From contig CALALB010000017.1 in the NCBI GenBank assembly GCA_937923175.1, forward strand, positions 1 to 64,000: a stretch of 64,000 nucleotides of DNA, written 5' to 3'. Positions 16,565-25,043 of this stretch are shown in pieces. Positions within the stretch are counted from its first letter, which is position 1, and each line of letters starts with the position of its first letter. Below the pieces are notes generated by a model that saw only the letters and a list, made by a program, of their open reading frames with translations, was not told the DNA's origin and made no database searches. Source of the stretch: an uncultured Chromatiaceae bacterium. GTDB lineage: Bacteria > Pseudomonadota > Gammaproteobacteria > Chromatiales > Chromatiaceae. The translations under genes and the position numbers were made by a program.

Positions 16565-17239
16565 TTGACTCGGAAAACTGCCGTGCCGCTTGCCATCTTC
16601 GACCTCGACAATACACTTCTTGCTGGCGATTCAGATTATCTATGGGGCTGTTATCTGGTCCAGCAGGGTCTGCTCGATGGCACCTGGTATGAGCGGGAAA
16701 ATGAGCGTTTTTATCGCGAATATCGCGAGGGGACCCTGGATATCCAGGCATTTTTGCGCTTTGCCTTACGGCCTCTGCGCGAGCACCCCCGAGATCTTCT
16801 GGAATCATTGCGTCGGCGCTTTTTGGATGAGGTCATTGCGCCCCTGATCACCGCCCCGGCATGCGCCCTTGTCGAGCATCACCGCACGGCAGGCGATACC
16901 CTCGTCATCATCACCGCCACCAACGCCTTTGTGACCGCGCCGATCGCGGCGCGCCTCGGGATCGAACATCTGATCGCCACCCAGCCCGAGGAACGGGCTG
17001 GGCGTTACACCGGCGAGGTTGCAGGTATCCCTGCCTTTCGCGAGGGCAAGGTCATCCGGCTCGAGCATTGGCTGGCTGAACGAGGGCTGGATCTCAATGG
17101 GAGCTTTTTTTATAGCGACTCGCATAACGACCTACCGCTCTTGGAGCGGGTCGATCATCCCCGTGCCGTCAACCCCGATCCCAAGCTCAAGACGATCGCC
17201 GAACAGCGCGGCTGGCCGATCCTGTGGCTGGGGACCTAA
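16565..17239 (+). CDS. HAD-IB (SerB-like) phosphatase
   Basis: A 224-residue HAD phosphatase with DLDNTLL (motif I), a Thr-rich motif II (VIITATNAF), Lys in FREGKVIRL (motif III) and YSDSHNDLPLL (motif IV). It belongs to subfamily IB near phosphoserine phosphatase-like enzymes, with an unknown substrate. The TTG at 16565 lies about 17 bases after GGGAGG, rather far. GTG 16583 is an alternative start but is further away. No gene follows within 245 bases, and the spacer before olsB shows nothing I can name. Confidence 0.85.
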   Translation: MTRKTAVPLAIFDLDNTLLAGDSDYLWGCYLVQQGLLDGTWYERENERFYREYREGTLDIQAFLRFALRPLREHPRDLLESLRRRFLDEVIAPLITAPACALVEHHRTAGDTLVIITATNAFVTAPIAARLGIEHLIATQPEERAGRYTGEVAGIPAFREGKVIRLEHWLAERGLDLNGSFFYSDSHNDLPLLERVDHPRAVNPDPKLKTIAEQRGWPILWLGT

Positions 17240-17484
17240 ACCATTCCATTCGCCTACCCCATCGTCTCGGCACCCGGGATCGCCAAGCCCCCGAATGGCC
17301 CTATCGTTGGCACAAATGTTCGTTTGAGGTCTCGGCAAAACCCAGCCGGCGCAGCCGCCGCAGCCGCGCTGGCACTGCTCCAGCCGTCATCAGTTCGTCA
17401 TCTTATTCATATCAATCGGTAACAGTTGCCGCCTAAGATAGACCTTTAGGCATTAGACAACTCCTAACTCGGCGAGGGCATTCG

Positions 17485-18249
17485 ATGGTCGCGACGGTTT
17501 CTGCGTCTACCACTAAACGCGGCGAGCGTTTATACGCTGAGATCGCAACCTCAAGGGCCGCGGTCCGCGAGGCGCAGGCACTCCGCTACCAGGTCTTCGG
17601 TGAGGAGATGGGCGCCCGACTCAAAGGGGAGGCCGGCTATGATCATGATGAATTCGACGATTACTGCCAACATCTCCTAGTCCGCGATTCCCGCACGGGG
17701 CGCGTGGTCGGCTGTACCCGGCTGCTTACCGACACCAGTGCCCAGCAGATCGGATGTTTTTACTCTGAGGGGGAATTCGATCTCACCGCCATCAAACGCC
17801 TGAAGGGGCGTCTGCTGGAGGTCGGTCGAACCTGCATTGCCCGGGAATTCCGGCAGGGTCCGGCGATCGCGGTGCTCTGGTCGGGTCTAGCAGGGTTCAT
17901 CCAGATCCATGGTTTCGATTATCTTTTCGGTTGTGCGAGTCTACCGCTTGGGGAGCATGATGTTCAGGCAGCAGCGATCATGAACCGACTGCGCCGGCAG
18001 GCCCTGGCGCCAGAGGGGTATCGGGTGACGCCGCGGGTTCCGTTGCTGACCACCCAGGTTGCCGATGAGGTCCTGGACGCCCCTTTACCTCCCTTGTTGC
18101 GCACCTATATCCGGTTAGGTGCCAAGGTATGCGGTGAACCCTGTCGTGACCCCGATTTCGGGGTTGCGGATGTGTTGATCCTGCTCAATCTCGACCATCT
18201 CAATCCAGTCTATTCGCGGCACTTTCTCGATCGGCGTGAGTTCTCATGA
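17485..18249 (+). CDS. olsB: L-ornithine N-alpha-acyltransferase OlsB
   Basis: OlsB transfers a 3-hydroxyacyl chain from ACP to ornithine, the first step of ornithine-lipid synthesis. The 254-residue GNAT-fold protein has ALRYQVFGEEMGA near the N-terminus, the DHDEFDDYCQHLLVRD block, LLEVGRTCIARE and PLLRTYIRLGAKVCGEP near the C-terminus, all typical of OlsB. The next gene is an OlsA-type acyltransferase 47 bases away, giving the usual olsBA pair. Confidence 0.9.
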   Translation: MVATVSASTTKRGERLYAEIATSRAAVREAQALRYQVFGEEMGARLKGEAGYDHDEFDDYCQHLLVRDSRTGRVVGCTRLLTDTSAQQIGCFYSEGEFDLTAIKRLKGRLLEVGRTCIAREFRQGPAIAVLWSGLAGFIQIHGFDYLFGCASLPLGEHDVQAAAIMNRLRRQALAPEGYRVTPRVPLLTTQVADEVLDAPLPPLLRTYIRLGAKVCGEPCRDPDFGVADVLILLNLDHLNPVYSRHFLDRREFS

Positions 18250-18296
18250 TCCCATCTGGATCTGAGGCGTGTTTTAGAGGTTGACGGCGGCAGGTC

Positions 18297-19139
18297 GTGA
18301 CGCTAAGTAAGATCCTGGTCTTTGCCATAACGAGCGCGCGCACCCTTTGGCGTGCGCTCAGACTCACTGAGCATCTCCTCACGGGGGTGATAGTGGGCTG
18401 GTACGCAAGTCTTGCAAACCCTCAGCCAGTAGTCTGGTTGCCGCGGGCGGTGCGATGGTGGCACGCGCGCCTGTTGCGCGCCCTGGGGGTGCAGGTCTGG
18501 GTGAGCGGTAGACTGGAACCAAACTGTCTATTGGTCGCCAACCATATCTCTTGGCTCGATATCCCCGTTTTAGGGGCGCAGGGAGAGATTCATTTTCTCT
18601 CAAAGTCCGAGGTCAGACGCTGGCCGTTGATCGGTTGGTTCGCCGAACTGGCCGGCACCCGTTTCATCGAACGCGGCGCCTATCAAGCCGGGTCCGTGAT
18701 CCGTCAGCTTGGTGTCGATCTCGACCAGGGGCACACTGTGATGATCTTCCCCGAGGGGACGACGGCCGACGGCCGAGAGGTCAGGCCCTTTCATCCGCGG
18801 CTATTCGCCATCGCCCAGGTAAGTGCCACACCCATCCAGCCAGTGGCGATCCGCTATCGGACATCGGATGACCCAGGCCCTGACCTGAGGGTCCCCTATA
18901 TCGGGGATGATAGTCTGTTAGCCAATCTCTGGCGGGTTATGCGTCACCCGGATTTGATTGCCCAGGTCGTTTTCTTAGATCCTATCAAGCCGAGCGCGGG
19001 TGAAACGCGCCGCGCCCTCGCCCAACGCGCCCGTGCCTCGATCGTCGCCGCACTCAGGGCGTTGGCTCAAGAGGCGGGCACTACACTGCCGGCGCATCCC
19101 GGTCACTTGTTACGCCAAAGCGAGACCAAAGCGGCCTGA
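18297..19139 (+). CDS. olsA: lyso-ornithine lipid O-acyltransferase (PlsC family)
   Basis: A 280-residue PlsC-domain acyltransferase. The catalytic NHISWLD motif holds His83 and Asp88, followed by FLSKSEVRRWPLIGW and the acyl-acceptor motif FPEGTT. Its place directly after olsB indicates that it adds the second acyl chain to lyso-ornithine lipid; from sequence alone it could also be a lysophosphatidate acyltransferase. The start is GTG. The glycosyltransferase follows after six bases. Confidence 0.85.
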   Translation: MTLSKILVFAITSARTLWRALRLTEHLLTGVIVGWYASLANPQPVVWLPRAVRWWHARLLRALGVQVWVSGRLEPNCLLVANHISWLDIPVLGAQGEIHFLSKSEVRRWPLIGWFAELAGTRFIERGAYQAGSVIRQLGVDLDQGHTVMIFPEGTTADGREVRPFHPRLFAIAQVSATPIQPVAIRYRTSDDPGPDLRVPYIGDDSLLANLWRVMRHPDLIAQVVFLDPIKPSAGETRRALAQRARASIVAALRALAQEAGTTLPAHPGHLLRQSETKAA

Positions 19140-19145
19140 TCCCTT

Positions 19146-20357
19146 ATGTTCGATAAAAACCAGGTGCTCTCAGGTGGCCAGCTCAGAATCGCCATCGTGA
19201 CCGAGACCTATCCACCCGAGATCAATGGGGTGGCCAATACGATGCGTTATCTGACCACGGGCATGGCGGCGCGCGGTCACCGGGTGCAGGTCATCCGGCC
19301 ACGCCAGCCTGCAGACACCAGCTGCACCCCTGCTAGTGGTTGTGAACACCATCTGGTTCCGGGCCTGCCCATCCCAGGTTATCGCAGCCTCCGTTTTGGT
19401 CTGCCCGTCTATTGGCGGTTGCGCCGTCTCTGGAAACCTCAGCCCCCTGATCTGGTGTATATCGCTACCCAGGGTCCCTTGGGCCATGCCGCGCTTGCTG
19501 CTGCCCGTTCGCTCAAGATCACGACTGTCACCGGTTTCCATACCCATTTTCAGCGATATAGCCAGCATTATGGATTGGGGTTATTCACCCGCCAGATCGA
19601 AAAGCGGCTCAAGGATTTCCACAATCATTCCGACGCCACCCTGGTCCCCACCGAAGAGTTGCGCGCGACGCTCATGGCTGAGGGTTTTAAAAATGTCTTT
19701 GTCTTTGGGCGAGGGGTCGATACCGAACGCTTCTCACCGCATCGCCGTTCCATGGCGCTGCGGCGCTCCTGGGGATGCAGTCCCGAGGATCTGGCGGTGC
19801 TTTATGTCGGTCGCATGGCTGCGGAAAAGAATCTAGCGCTCGCCCTGGCCGGGTTTCGCGCCATCCAGCAACGGCTTCCAAGCGCCCGGTTCATCCTGGT
19901 CGGCGATGGGCCTGAGCTCGGGGCCCTCAAACAGCACAACCCCGACTTGATCTTTACGGGGGCAAGGGTAGGCGATGAATTGGCTGCCCACTACGCCTCT
20001 GGCGACCTGTTTCTGTTCCCCAGCCTTACCGAGACCTTTGGGAATGTAGTGACCGAGGCCATGGCCAGCGGCTTACCGGTCATCGCCTTCGACTATGCCG
20101 CAGCAGGTACCTATATCAAACCCTGGGTCAATGGGGTCACTGTTGGGCTTGGGGACGAGGCGGCATTCATTGCAGCCTGTGTGCAATGCGCCAGTGACCC
20201 AGCACGACTGCGCCTGATGGGGGGCGAGGCACGCCAAACGATGGAGGACAGTGGTTGGGAACGCGTGCTTGCTCGGGTGGAGGAATTGTTATACGCGGTG
20301 ATTCATCAACGGCGGACGAATCCTGCCAACGGAGTCCTGTCATGCAAGCCTGGCTAA
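19146..20357 (+). CDS. GT4-family glycosyltransferase
   Basis: A 403-residue GT-B fold glycosyltransferase. The N-terminal domain starts RIAIVTETYPPEINGVAN, and GFHTHFQRYSQHY is typical of this GT4 subgroup. The C-terminal nucleotide-sugar domain has VLYVGRMAAEKN and the EX7E motif in ETFGNVVTEAMASG. Related enzymes glycosylate diacylglycerol or phosphatidylinositol. Because it sits between olsA and a PAP2 phosphatase with which it overlaps, I infer a lipid acceptor. The exact sugar and acceptor are unknown. Confidence 0.85.
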   Translation: MFDKNQVLSGGQLRIAIVTETYPPEINGVANTMRYLTTGMAARGHRVQVIRPRQPADTSCTPASGCEHHLVPGLPIPGYRSLRFGLPVYWRLRRLWKPQPPDLVYIATQGPLGHAALAAARSLKITTVTGFHTHFQRYSQHYGLGLFTRQIEKRLKDFHNHSDATLVPTEELRATLMAEGFKNVFVFGRGVDTERFSPHRRSMALRRSWGCSPEDLAVLYVGRMAAEKNLALALAGFRAIQQRLPSARFILVGDGPELGALKQHNPDLIFTGARVGDELAAHYASGDLFLFPSLTETFGNVVTEAMASGLPVIAFDYAAAGTYIKPWVNGVTVGLGDEAAFIAACVQCASDPARLRLMGGEARQTMEDSGWERVLARVEELLYAVIHQRRTNPANGVLSCKPG

Positions 20358-20866
20358 GACATCTGAATGATCTCGAGGTCAGCGTCTGTCGGGCATGGAG
20401 CCGATCTGGGCGGCATCGCTGGGTTCATCGCCCCTTTGCGATCGCCAGTCGCCTCGGCGATGGTATCTTCTGGTATAGCCTCATGGCGGCCTTGCCGCTG
20501 GTTTATGGCTTGACCGGACTCCAAGCAAGCCTGCATATGCTGATGACCGGCGGTCTTGCCCTACTGCTGTATAAATTGCTCAAGGGTGCAACCCGCCGGG
20601 CCCGCCCCTGCGACCAGGTGCATGATATCACTGCCCTGGTACCGCCGCTCGATCGATATAGCTTTCCGTCCGGACATACCCTGCACGCCGTGGCCTTTTC
20701 TACTGTCGCCCTCTCTTACTTCCCTGGGCTTGGTTGGATACTCATCCCCCTGACCACCCTGATCGCCCTGTCGCGCATCATTTTAGGATTGCATTATCCG
20801 AGCGATGTCCTTATGGGCATTCTGATCGGATTGGCCTTGGGATATAGCAGCATCCTGTTTGTCTAG
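20342..20866 (+). CDS. PAP2-family membrane phosphatase
   Basis: A membrane phosphatase of 174 residues. The three catalytic PAP2 motifs are complete: KGATRRARP, PSGH, and SRIILGLHYPSDV. Several hydrophobic helices surround them. The ORF track begins at 20255, but ATG 20342, which overlaps the glycosyltransferase stop by 16 bases, gives the natural N-terminus. It may dephosphorylate phosphatidate or an undecaprenyl carrier. Context with olsBA and GT4 favours lipid phosphate removal. Confidence 0.85.
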   Translation: MQAWLRHLNDLEVSVCRAWSRSGRHRWVHRPFAIASRLGDGIFWYSLMAALPLVYGLTGLQASLHMLMTGGLALLLYKLLKGATRRARPCDQVHDITALVPPLDRYSFPSGHTLHAVAFSTVALSYFPGLGWILIPLTTLIALSRIILGLHYPSDVLMGILIGLALGYSSILFV

Positions 20867-20867
20867 A

Positions 20868-21016
20868 ATCCTGCTTACGCCGGAATGACCGCCCTGGTTG
20901 ATCCTACCAAGGGAGTCTGAACAGGCAAGCCTGGCCGAGGCAGCCGAACAGGGAAGCCGTCCCGGCGGCCAAGGCCGACGCCTAGTGGATTCCGGCTGGC
21001 GCCGCAATGACAGGTC
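20868..21016. repeat. dispersed GCCGGAATGAC-type repeats (two partial copies)
   Basis: The spacer between PAP2 and pnp holds GCCGGAATGAC at about 20879 and a diverged copy (GGATTCCGGCTGGCGCC..AATGACAGG) at about 20986. Both belong to the inverted repeat family seen elsewhere in the GC-rich part. Confidence 0.6.
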
Positions 21017-21111
21017 TCTCGCCCGATTCTCTAAACCACTTGCCCGGCACTGCCCAAGGTTCTCGTCAAGCCTCGTAGAAGCGCCAGGCACCCCCAGCCT
21101 CGGGCCTAGGC

Positions 21112-23211
21112 TTACTCGTCGGGACCCACTGCCTTCATACTCAGGCGGATACGTCCCTGCTTATCGATCTCGAGGACCTTGACCCGCACGACATCGCCCT
21201 CCTTGAGCTTGTCGCTCACCGATTGGACGCGTTCGTCCGAGATCTGGGAGATATGCACCAGGCCATCGCGTCCCGGCAGGATGGTGACAAAGGCGCCAAA
21301 CTCCATCAGGCGCGAGACCCGACCCTCATAGACCTTGCCGACCTCGACATCGGCAGTGATCAGCTGGATGCGCCGCTTGGCCTCCTCGCCAGCTGCTTTA
21401 ACAACCGAGAAGATCTTGATCAGGCCATCGTCGCTGATATCGATGGTGGCCCCCGTCTCCTCGGTGATAGCGCGGATGACCGAGCCGCCCTTGCCGATGA
21501 CATCGCGGATCTTTTCGGGGTGGATGCGAAACTCGATGATCCTTGGGGCATGCTCGGACATCTCTGGGCGATGCGAGGGCATCACCTTGTTCATCTCGCC
21601 GAGGATATACAGCCGCGCCTCGCGCGCCTGGGCAAGGGCAATCTCCATGATCTCTTTGGTGATCCCCTCGATCTTGATGTCCATCTGCAGGGCATTGACC
21701 CCGGCAGCGGTGCCAGCCACCTTGAAATCCATATCCCCGAGATGATCCTCATCGCCCATGATGTCGGTGAGCACCGCGAAACGATCGCCTTCCTTGATCA
21801 GACCCATGGCGACGCCTGCGACCGGCGCCTTGATCGGCACACCGGCATCCATCAGGGCGAGACTGGTTCCGCACACGCTGGCCATCGAGCTTGAACCGTT
21901 CGACTCAGTGATCTCGGAGACCACCCGTACCGAATAGGGAAACTCCTCGATGCTCGGCATCACCGCCAGGACGCCGCGTTTCGCCAAGCGTCCATGCCCG
22001 ATCTCGCGGCGCTTGGGACTACCGACCCGGCCGATCTCGCCGACGCAAAAGGGCGGGAAGTTGTAATGGAGCATGAAGTGTTCTTTACGCTCGCCTTCAA
22101 GGGCGTCGATGATCTGCGAATCGCGCTCGGTGCCAAGGGTGGTGACCACCAGGGCCTGGGTCTCGCCGCGCGTGAACAACGCCGACCCATGGGTCCGTGG
22201 CAAGACGCTGGTGCGAATGCTGATCGGGCGCACGGTCTTGTTGTCCCGTCCATCGATCCGGGGCTGACCGGCCAGGATGGCCTGGCGCACTGTACGCGCC
22301 TCCAGCTCCTCGATCACCTGGCGCACCTGAGCCTCGGACCAGGTCGGGGTCTCACCACTGCAGAGCTGCTCGATGATAGCAGCGCGGGCGGCCTCAAGCG
22401 CCGCATAGCGGACCTGTTTTTCCTTGATCCGATAGGCCGAAGCGATGGATTCGGCGCCGATCTCGTTGACTGCCTGGACCAAGGCCGGATCGATGACATG
22501 AGGCGTCCAGGGGATAGGCGGTTTGGCCACCTCGGCGGCAAGCTCACGGATCGCCTGGATGACGACCTGCATCTGCTCGTGACCAAACATCACCGCCCCG
22601 AGCATGACCTCCTCGGACAGCTCGCGCGCCTCGGATTCAACCATCAGGACCGCCTTATCCGTACCGGCGACCACGAGATCCAGATCCGAATCCGGATTGA
22701 GCCCCACCATCGGCGGGTTTAGGATATATTGACCGTCTTTATAACCGACCCGCGCCGCGCCGATTGGCCCATTGAATGGCACCCCTGAGATCATCAGGGC
22801 CGCCGAGGCGCCGATCATGGCGGGAACTTCGGGATTGACCGCTGGATTCAATGACTTGACCGTGGCGATGATCTGCACCTCGTGGCAGAATCCCTTGGCA
22901 AACAGGGGACGCAGTGGACGATCGATCAGACGTGCGGCTAGGATCTCGCCCTCGCTTGGGCGGCCTTCGCGTCGGAAAAAACCGCCGGGGATCCGTCCAG
23001 CGGCATAGGTCTTTTCCTGATATTCCACGGTCAGCGGTAAAAAGTCGCGTTCGCTGCCCGGACGTTTGTCAACCACGACCGTCACCAGGACCACGGTATC
23101 GTCCATATTGACCATAACGGCACCATCCGCCTGGCGCGCAATCTCGCCGGTCTCCAGCCTGACGGTCTGGCTTCCGTATTTGAACTCTTTAACAATGGGC
23201 TTGGGGATCAC
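21112..23211 (-). CDS. pnp: polynucleotide phosphorylase
   Basis: PNPase degrades RNA 3' to 5' by phosphorolysis and is part of the degradosome. The 699-residue protein has two RNase PH domains ([18 protein letters not shown] in the first; [16 protein letters not shown] in the second), then a KH domain ([16 protein letters not shown]) and an S1 domain ([19 protein letters not shown]). It follows rpsO on the same strand after 62 bases, the universal gammaproteobacterial pair. Confidence 0.98.
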   Translation of the reverse strand: MIPKPIVKEFKYGSQTVRLETGEIARQADGAVMVNMDDTVVLVTVVVDKRPGSERDFLPLTVEYQEKTYAAGRIPGGFFRREGRPSEGEILAARLIDRPLRPLFAKGFCHEVQIIATVKSLNPAVNPEVPAMIGASAALMISGVPFNGPIGAARVGYKDGQYILNPPMVGLNPDSDLDLVVAGTDKAVLMVESEARELSEEVMLGAVMFGHEQMQVVIQAIRELAAEVAKPPIPWTPHVIDPALVQAVNEIGAESIASAYRIKEKQVRYAALEAARAAIIEQLCSGETPTWSEAQVRQVIEELEARTVRQAILAGQPRIDGRDNKTVRPISIRTSVLPRTHGSALFTRGETQALVVTTLGTERDSQIIDALEGERKEHFMLHYNFPPFCVGEIGRVGSPKRREIGHGRLAKRGVLAVMPSIEEFPYSVRVVSEITESNGSSSMASVCGTSLALMDAGVPIKAPVAGVAMGLIKEGDRFAVLTDIMGDEDHLGDMDFKVAGTAAGVNALQMDIKIEGITKEIMEIALAQAREARLYILGEMNKVMPSHRPEMSEHAPRIIEFRIHPEKIRDVIGKGGSVIRAITEETGATIDISDDGLIKIFSVVKAAGEEAKRRIQLITADVEVGKVYEGRVSRLMEFGAFVTILPGRDGLVHISQISDERVQSVSDKLKEGDVVRVKVLEIDKQGRIRLSMKAVGPDE

Positions 23212-23273
23212 AGATGACTCCTCGGCTTAGTGCGGGCCAGCCAGTCGGGTACGTCCAGCCTGCCCTCAAGCGT

Positions 23274-23543
23274 TCAGCGACGCAGACCTAGGCGGGCGAT
23301 GAGCTCGCGATAGCGATCAAGATCCTTGCGTTTGAGATAATCGAGCAGTTTGCGCCGCGCATTGACCATGCGCACCAGGCCGCGCCGCGAGTGATGATCC
23401 TGGGCATGGATCTTGAAGTGTTCAGTCAGCTGCTGAATACGCGCCGTCAGCAAGGCGACCTGAACCTCGGGCGAGCCAGTATCGCGTTCGCCGCGTGCAT
23501 ATTCATCGATAATCTTCTTTTTGTCGGCAGCGGTCATCGTCAT
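23274..23543 (-). CDS. rpsO: ribosomal protein S15
   Basis: Primary 30S-binding protein contacting the central domain of 16S rRNA. The 89-residue length is standard, with [25 protein letters not shown] and LLDYLKRKD all conserved. It lies between truB and pnp. A 200-base spacer separates it from truB and probably carries its own promoter. Confidence 0.98.
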   Translation of the reverse strand: MTMTAADKKKIIDEYARGERDTGSPEVQVALLTARIQQLTEHFKIHAQDHHSRRGLVRMVNARRKLLDYLKRKDLDRYRELIARLGLRR

Positions 23544-23619
23544 TGGTTGTTTCTCCGATTGTTCGCTTTGAACTCAAATTGCACCGCCCTCAAGGGCAGT
23601 GGCCCATGCGGTTGATCGA

Positions 23620-23648
23620 GATGCCAGGATGACCCTCATCCTGGCATC
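23620..23648. other. perfect 13-bp inverted repeat in the truB-rpsO spacer
   Basis: GATGCCAGGATGA and its exact complement are separated by CCC. No T-run follows on either strand, so it is not a standard terminator. As RNA in the truB-rpsO transcript it would form a very stable stem, a possible RNase III processing or mRNA-protecting structure. Confidence 0.6.
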
Positions 23649-23743
23649 GGACTCGCCCCCAACAATGACCTCAGGGGCGGGTTGGCACTGCTCTCCCTAG
23701 CTGCGCACGAACAGGATTGACCGAAAACACCAGCTAGGGCTGG

Positions 23744-24658
23744 TCACAATAGACGCCTCGGTTGAACCCGGCCATCGCTGCCGATCTCGCCGACGCCAAT
23801 AAATCGCGCGTTTGGATCATATAAGCGGACCCAACCCTCGGTAGGGGCTCGAGGCACGAGTACTGCCTGTCCCTGCTGTAGATAAAAGGCAGCATCAGGT
23901 GGCAGCCTGAGCGCTGGGTAGTGCTCGAGCGCACTGTCAAGCGGCCGGAGCAACGCGTCGAGGGCGCTGAGATCGCCGTTTTCGGCAAGCATGGCCAACT
24001 GCTCGCTGGCGATAAAGGTCGATTGGGGCTCGACATAGGGCCCGACCCCCGTCCGGCGCAGGGCACTGACATGGGCGCCACAGCCCAGCGCCTGACCAAT
24101 GTCCTCGGCGAGGGTGCGCACATAGGTCCCCTTGGAACAGTGCACCTCGATCTCGATCTCGGGCAGGGCAAATGCCACGAGGGTCAGCGCATAGATATGG
24201 ATTCGGCGCGGTTGACGATCGACCTCGATCCCCTGGCGGGCCAGCCGGTAGAGGCGCTCGCCCCGATGCTTGACCGCCGAATACATCGGTGGCCGTTGGT
24301 CAAGCGGTCCAACAAAGCGCGCCAATAGGTTGCGGACCTGATCCTCGGCGAGGTTGTCAACCGGCGCTGTTGCCACGACCTCACCCTCGGCATCGCCGGT
24401 GGTTGTATTGATCCCCAACCGGATGCGCACCCGATAACGTTTATCGGCATCGAGCAAAAAGGCCGAGAACTTGGTCGAATCGCCCAGGCAGCAGGGCAAA
24501 AGACCTGTGGCCAAGGGGTCGAGGCTACCGGTATGACCGGCCTTGCGCGCGCGATAATAATGCTTGACGCGTTGGAGCGCCTCATTTGAGGTCAGACCCG
24601 GCGGCTTGTCCAGCAACAGAATCCCGGTGACCGGGCGTCCAGGGGCGCGGCTTCTCAT
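23744..24658 (-). CDS. truB: tRNA pseudouridine(55) synthase TruB
   Basis: TruB makes pseudouridine 55 in the T loop of tRNAs. I start at ATG 24658, directly after the rbfA stop, because [19 protein letters not shown] is the normal N-terminus. The upstream extension in the ORF track is out-of-frame rbfA sequence. The catalytic Asp lies in [17 protein letters not shown]. The C-terminal part has LRRTGVGPY and a PUA-like end. The product is 304 residues. Confidence 0.96.
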   Translation of the reverse strand: MRSRAPGRPVTGILLLDKPPGLTSNEALQRVKHYYRARKAGHTGSLDPLATGLLPCCLGDSTKFSAFLLDADKRYRVRIRLGINTTTGDAEGEVVATAPVDNLAEDQVRNLLARFVGPLDQRPPMYSAVKHRGERLYRLARQGIEVDRQPRRIHIYALTLVAFALPEIEIEVHCSKGTYVRTLAEDIGQALGCGAHVSALRRTGVGPYVEPQSTFIASEQLAMLAENGDLSALDALLRPLDSALEHYPALRLPPDAAFYLQQGQAVLVPRAPTEGWVRLYDPNARFIGVGEIGSDGRVQPRRLL

Positions 24659-24659
24659 T

Positions 24660-25043
24660 CTAGCCCTCCTCCCGATCCCGGGCCCGATCCTGATTGACTG
24701 CCTGGTCGATAAGCGAGACCAGACGCTCGCCGCGGGCAATCGACTCATCATGGACAAAATGGAGCTGGGGGATGACGCGCAAACGGATCTCTTGGGAGAG
24801 CCGACGGCGCAGGAATCCTGCAAGACGTCCGTTCAACAGACGCTCCTGTTCCTTGGCACCCTCGTCATCGGGGAAACAGGTGAAATAGACCGAGGCCAAG
24901 GCCAGATCCCGGCTGACCCGCACCTCATGGATCGTCAGGTTGGCCAGGCGGGGGTCCTTGACCTCATGGCGGATCAATAGCGCCAGCACGCGCCGAAGCT
25001 CAGCGCCGATCCGCTCGGTTCGTTCGAAGGACTGCTTGTTCAC
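24660..25043 (-). CDS. rbfA: 30S ribosome-binding factor RbfA
   Basis: RbfA helps mature the 5' end of 16S rRNA and is needed for cold growth. The 127-residue KH-fold protein shows [35 protein letters not shown] and ARVYF-like ASVYFTCF, then [14 protein letters not shown]. It overlaps the infB stop by four bases and directly precedes truB. Confidence 0.97.
   Translation of the reverse strand: MNKQSFERTERIGAELRRVLALLIRHEVKDPRLANLTIHEVRVSRDLALASVYFTCFPDDEGAKEQERLLNGRLAGFLRRRLSQEIRLRVIPQLHFVHDESIARGERLVSLIDQAVNQDRARDREEG

Noticed and set aside
17240-17484. Small ORF or RNA between the HAD gene and olsB
   Set aside because: The 70-aa ORF overlaps the HAD end and has no start signal or motif. 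I see only a possible promoter zone.
21994-22722. Long plus-strand ORF (242 aa) opposite pnp
   Set aside because: It lies fully antisense to a conserved pnp gene and has a low-complexity GC-driven translation. Similar shadows over infB, ptsP, ppk1 and the RND gene are dismissed for the same reason.
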